NCBI RefSeq assembly: GCF_052324685.1
Contig: NW_027506913.1
Location: forward strand, 620,001 to 684,000
Direction: 5' to 3'
DNA length: 64,000 bases
Origin: Brachyhypopomus gauderio
Taxonomy: Eukaryota; Chordata; Actinopteri; Gymnotiformes; Hypopomidae
This document shows, one piece after another, positions 59,441 through 64,000 of the stretch. The notes beneath the pieces are model-generated. The model did no database searches and was not told where the DNA came from. It worked only from the letters and a program-made list of their open reading frames with translations. The first letter of the stretch is position 1. Every line of letters starts with the position of its first letter. A program made the position numbers and the translations under genes.

Positions 59441-60255
59441 TAATACGTAGAAGTCTAGCTAAAAAAATGGAACAAGGCAGTCAGATGTTTTAGTTCAATA
59501 GCTCTTCCAATGTATTTTGATTTTTTTCATTCCCTCTCGTCTGCCTTAAAGTTTCACCAATTCAAGAGGAGAGTAATGGTGAGGGAAGAACGTACCAAAG
59601 GGAGGGAATCTTCAGGCAGAATCCCTGAGCTCTCTGCTTTCTTCTCAACCTGAGTAGTCTATGCATGATTCTGTGTTAGTATCTGTCGATTCGGCCCTTG
59701 AAAGGCAATACAGCTAAAGGTAACGTTTCTTGTTTATCATGCACCTGAGATGTAACAAAACGGAGGACCTTTCAAGAAAGGCTCTTGAGCAGAGTTACTT
59801 CAGAAAGTGAAGTAACGAAAAGAAAAACATTCTCATGTTACAATAGATTGGTGAGTGTGAAGAATAGCATCAAGTTAAAGACCTGGCAAGATTGGAACGA
59901 AGATGAGAAGAAAGTAAATGTGTTTTAGTTTAGTTTCTTATTTTTCCATGAGTATTCAAGTCTTAGTGACTACATGAAGTTTTGATTCTTCAGTTTGCGT
60001 TGAAGACAACCATTGATTGGACCTTACGGACTGTCAGCGGAAGTCTATTCCACCACCTTGTGGACTGACAGAGAAGATTCTTGTTGCATGTCTTGTCAGC
60101 ATCTTGAAGGGATGGTGGCACGAATAAAGCAATAATAGAGGCTTAAAGGCAGCCAGGTGCTGTAGTGGCTTGATAAGTGCTTTTATGCCTGTGAGAAGCG
60201 ATCCAGTTATGGGAGACTGCAATGGCCAAGATGCAAGGTAAAGAGACATATGTAG

Positions 60256-60327
60256 TCGTTGGTGGTATAGTGGTGAGCATAGCTGCCTTCCAAGCAGTTG
60301 ACCTGGGTTCGATTCCCGGCCAACGCA
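60256..60327 (+). tRNA. tRNA-Gly(TCC), unit 26
   Basis: First base T, and one T-stem C to T. B-box GGTTCGATTCC intact. Confidence 0.87.
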
Positions 60328-60679
60328 TCTCATTATACATGGATACCTGATGTTATTCACAAAACGTGGTACTTTGCCACTCACGTTTATTGATGGCAAC
60401 CAAAGCTCATGTTTTACAGATTGCTCCTGCTTTTTACCTTCAGAGATAACTCATGCAATACAGAACAATATAGGAGTCAACACCTTCAAAAACACTGTGC
60501 TTTAATATGTTCTGGTTACATTGACACCTTACTCACAGCTGCACAGATGACCGTGACTCTTACATCGTTTTTAAATGAAGTGATACAAAGCGTTGTTATT
60601 TCTCAAAATCAGAATGAGGCCAAAGAGACCTGCATGCTGAAGCTGCGGCCCCATTTTCATGTTGCTATAAAGAAGCTTT

Positions 60680-60751
60680 TGACCCCGGCGTGATTTGAAA
60701 ATGTAACCTTCTGATCTGGAGTCAGACGCGATACCGTTGCGCCACGAGGTC
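60680..60751 (-). tRNA. tRNA-Trp(CCA), unit 26, degenerate
   Basis: As unit 25 with a further T-stem change. Confidence 0.74.
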
Positions 60752-61567
60752 TAATACGTAGAAGTCTAGCTAAAAAAATGGAACAAGGCAGTCAGATGTT
60801 TTAGTTCAATAGCTCTTCCAATGTATTTTGATTTTTTTCATTCCCTCTCGTCTGCCTTAAAGTTTCACCAATTCAAGAGGAGAGTAATGGTGAGGGAAGA
60901 ACGTACCAAAGGGAGGGAATCTTCAGGCAGAATCCCTGAGCTCTCTGCTTTCTTCTCAACCTGAGTAGTCTATGCATGATTCTGTGTTAGTATCTGTCGA
61001 TTCGGCCCTTGAAAGGCAATACAGCTAAAGGTAACGTTTCTTGTTTATCATGCACCTGAGATGTAACAAAACGGAGGACCTTTCAAGAAAGGCTCTTGAG
61101 CAGAGTTACTTCAGAAAGTGAAGTAACGAAAAGAAAAACATTCTCATGTTACAATAGATTGGTGAGTGTGAAGAATAGCATCAAGTTAAAGACCTGGCAA
61201 GATTGGAACGAAGATGAGAAGAAAGTAAATGTGTTTTAGTTTAGTTTCTTATTTTTCCATGAGTATTCAAGTGCTTAGTGACTACATGAAGTTTTGATTC
61301 TTCAGTTTGCGTTGAAGACAACCATTGATTGGACCTTACGGACTGTCAGCGGAAGTCCATTCCACCACCTTGTGGACTGACAGAGAAGATTCTTGTTGCA
61401 TGTCTTGTCGGCATCTTGAAGGGATGGTGGCACGAATAAAGCAATAATAGAGGCTTAAAGGCAGCCAGGTGCTGTAGTGGCTTGATAAGTGCTTTTACGC
61501 ATGTGAGAAGCGATCCAGTTATGGGAGACTGCAATGGCCAATATGCAAGGTAAAGAGAAATATGTAG

Positions 61568-61639
61568 GCGTTGGTGGTATAGTGGCGAGCATAGCTGCCT
61601 TCCAAGCAGTTGACTCGGGTTCGATTCCCGGCCAACGCA
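61568..61639 (+). tRNA. tRNA-Gly(TCC), unit 27
   Basis: Same as unit 23, one tetramer period away. Confidence 0.92.
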
Positions 61640-61991
61640 TCTCATTATACATGGATACCTGATGTTATTCACAAAACGTGGTACTTTGCCACTCACGTTT
61701 ATTTATGGCAACCAAAGCTCATGTTTTACAGATTGCTCCTGCTTTTTACCTTCAGAGATAACTCATGCAATACAGAACGATATAGGAGTCAACACCTTCA
61801 AAAACACTGTGCTTTAATATGTTCTGGTTACATTGACACCTTACTCACAGCTGCACAGATGACCGTGACTCTTACATCGTTTTTAAACGAAGTGATACAA
61901 AGCGTTGTTATTTCTCAAAATCAGAATGAGGCCAAAGTGACCTGCATGCTGAAGCTGCGGCCCCATTTTCATGTTGCTATAAAGAAGCTTT

Positions 61992-62063
61992 TGACCCCGA
62001 CGTGATTTGAACACGTAACCTTCTGATCTGGAGTGAGACGCGCTACCGCTGCGCCACGAGGTC
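61992..62063 (-). tRNA. tRNA-Trp(CCA), unit 27, anticodon-stem mismatch
   Basis: Same as unit 23. Confidence 0.85.
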
Positions 62064-62878
62064 CAACGCATAGAAGTCTAGCTAAAAAAATGGAACAAGG
62101 CAGTCAGATGTTTTAGTTCAATAGCTTTTCCAATATATTTTGATTTTTTTCATTCCCTCTTGTCTGCCTTAAAGTTTCACCAATTCAAGAGGAGAGTAAT
62201 GGTGAGGGAAGAAAGTACCAAAGGGAGGGAATCTTCAGGCAGAATCCCTGAGCTCTCTGCTTTCTTCTCAACCTGAGTAGTCTATGCATGATTCTGTGTT
62301 AGTATCTGTCGATTCGGCCCTTGAAAGGCAATACAGCTAAAGGTAACGTTTCTTGTTTATCATGCACCTGAGATGTAACAAAACGGAGGACCTTTCAAGA
62401 AAGGCTCTTGAGCAGAGTTACTTCAGAAAGTGAAGTAACGAAAAGAAAAACATTCTCATGTTACAATAGATTGGTGAGTGTGAAGAATAGCATCAAGTTA
62501 AAGACCTGGCAAGATTGGAACAAAGATGAGAAGAAAGTAAATGTGTTTTAGTTTAGTTTCTTATTTTTCCATGAGTATTCAAGTCTTAGTGACTACATGA
62601 AGTTTTGATTCTTCAGTTTGCGTTGAAGACAACCATTGATTGGACCTTACGGACTGTCAGCGGAAGTCCATTCCACCACCTTGTGGACTGACAGAGAAGA
62701 TTCTTGTTGCATGTCTTGTCGGCATCTTGAAGGGATGGTGGCACGAATAAAGCAATAATAGAGGCTTAAAGGCAGCCAGGTGCTGTAGTGGCTTGATAAG
62801 TGCTTTTATGCATGTGAGAAGCGATCCAGTTATGGGAGACTGCAATGGCCAAGATGCAAGGTAAAGAGACATATGTAG

Positions 62879-62950
62879 GCGTTAGTGGTATAGTGGTGAG
62901 CATAGCTGCCTTCCAAGCAGTTGACCCGGGTTGGATTCCTGGCCAACGCA
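62879..62950 (+). tRNA. tRNA-Gly(TCC), unit 28, B-box damaged
   Basis: Same as unit 24. Confidence 0.75.
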
Positions 62951-63302
62951 TCTCATTATACATGGATACCTGATGTTATTCACAAAACGTGGTACTTTGC
63001 CACTCACGTTTATTGATGGCAACCAAAGCTCATGTTTTACAGATTGCTCCTGCTTTTTACCTTCAGAGATAACTCATGCAATACAGAACGATATAGGAGT
63101 CAACACCTTCAAAAACACTGTGCTTTAATATGTTCTGGTTACATTGACACCTTACTCACAGCTGCACAGATGACCGTGACTCTTACATCGTTTTTAAATG
63201 AAGTGATACAAAGCGTTGTTATTTCTCAAAATCAGAATGAGGCCAAAGAGACCTGCATGCTGAAGCTGCGGCCCCATTTTCATGTTGCTATAAAGAAGCT
63301 TT

Positions 63303-63374
63303 TGACCCCAACGTGATTTGAACACATAACCTTCTGATCTGGAGTCAGACACGCTACCGTTGCGCCACAAGGTC
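63303..63374 (-). tRNA. tRNA-Trp(CCA), unit 28
   Basis: As unit 24 with an additional acceptor change at position 66. Confidence 0.87.
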
Positions 63375-64000
63375 TAATACGTAGAAGTCTAGCTAAAAAA
63401 ATGGAACAAGGCAGTCAGATGTTTTAGTTCAATAGCTCTTCCAATGTATTTTGATTTTTTTCATTCCCTCTCGTCTGCCTTAAAGTTTCACCAATTCAAG
63501 AGGAGAGTAATGGTGAGGGAAGAACGTACCAAAGGGAGGGAATCTTCAGGCAGAATCCCTGAGCTCTCTGCTTTCTTCTCAACCTGAGTAGTCTATGCAT
63601 GATTCTGTGTTAGTATCTGTCGATTCGGCCCTTGAAAGGCAATACAGCTAAAGGTAACGTTTCTTGTTTATCATGCACCTGAGATGTAACAAAACGGAGG
63701 ACCTTTCAAGAAAGGCTCTTGAGCAGAGTTACTTCAGAAAGTGAAGTAACGAAAAGAAAAACATTCTCATGTTACAATAGATTGGTGAGTGTGAAGAATA
63801 GCATCAAGTTAAAGACCTGGCAAGATTGGAACGAAGATGAGAAGAAAGTAAATGTGTTTTAGTTTAGTTTCTTATTTTTCCATGAGTATTCAAGTCTTAG
63901 TGACTACATGAAGTTTTGATTCTTCAGTTTGCGTTGAAGACAACCATTGATTGGACCTTACGGACTGTCAGCGGAAGTCCATTCCACCACCTTGTGGACT

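Larger units (their letters stand above)
20331..64000. repeat. Tandem array of ~1311-bp units, each with tRNA-Gly (+) and tRNA-Trp (-)
   Basis: Twenty-eight unit starts lie at 1304-1312 bp spacing, counting the BEL/Pao insertion out: 21635 to 30101 minus 7155 leaves 1311. Every unit has the Gly gene at offset 0 and the Trp gene at offset about 424-495 on the other strand. About 815 bp of non-coding spacer follows. Spacers are nearly identical, with subfamilies set by diagnostic bases: one has ATATATTTT, CTCTTGTC and GAAAGTACC (units 2-14, 23, 27), the other ATGTATTTT, CTCTCGTC and GAACGTACC (units 15-22, 24-26, 28). The first unit is the most divergent, and the array leaves the window on the right. 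Confidence 0.97.
56323..64000. repeat. Higher-order repeat: duplicated four-unit block
   Basis: Units at 56323 and 57634 recur at 61568 and 62879, shifted by 5245 bp. Shared rare changes include GGCGAGC in the Gly gene, CGCTGCGCC in the Trp gene and a GGAACAAAG variant in the spacer. Confidence 0.85.

Noticed and set aside
20331-64000. Possible rDNA or CRISPR-like array
   Set aside because: The unit is far too long for CRISPR, and no 5S or 45S rRNA sequence is present. The conserved genes in the unit are two tRNAs.

Overview
This is nuclear DNA from a ray-finned fish. The coding part is split by GT-AG introns, the one host gene matches vertebrate TRIM2, and the repeats (L2-like LINE, tRNA-derived SINE, hAT, PIF-Harbinger, BEL/Pao, short LTR elements) are a teleost mix. 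I cannot name the species.

Positions 1105-7360 (+) hold the 3' part of trim2, an E3 ubiquitin ligase gene, as nine exons that join in frame: end of the B-box, coiled coil, a linker exon, then six NHL repeats and the stop codon. The RING and the start of the B-box lie left of the window. The filamin-type immunoglobulin domain that normally precedes the NHL propeller is almost wholly absent, although the exon stays open. The last intron holds a SINE and a hAT element that itself carries a solo LTR.

Positions 7361-10445 are the trim2 3' UTR and AT-rich intergenic DNA with transposon scraps. Positions 10446-18419 are an old, about 8 kb PIF-Harbinger transposon with both of its typical genes, a Myb/SANT-like gene (+) and a DDE transposase (-). 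Both are decayed. Four younger DNA elements sit inside it, three of them with perfect 8-bp target duplications. Positions 18435 to about 20320 are a short non-autonomous LTR element whose right LTR is cut off where the tandem array begins.

From 20331 to the right edge, and beyond, runs a tandem array with a unit of about 1311 bp. Each of the 28 units visible carries a tRNA-Gly gene (+) and, 352 bp away and facing it, a tRNA-Trp(CCA) gene (-). Some copies match the vertebrate consensus, others have damaged promoters or stems, and three have a Glu-type UUC anticodon on the Gly body. The units fall into subfamilies and show dimeric and tetrameric higher-order repetition. One unit is split by a whole-looking, very young BEL/Pao retrotransposon (22632-29781) with near-identical 337-bp LTRs, a 5-bp target duplication and a single 2017-residue Gag-Pol frame. 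The tRNA array and the shortened trim2 are the most interesting parts of the window.
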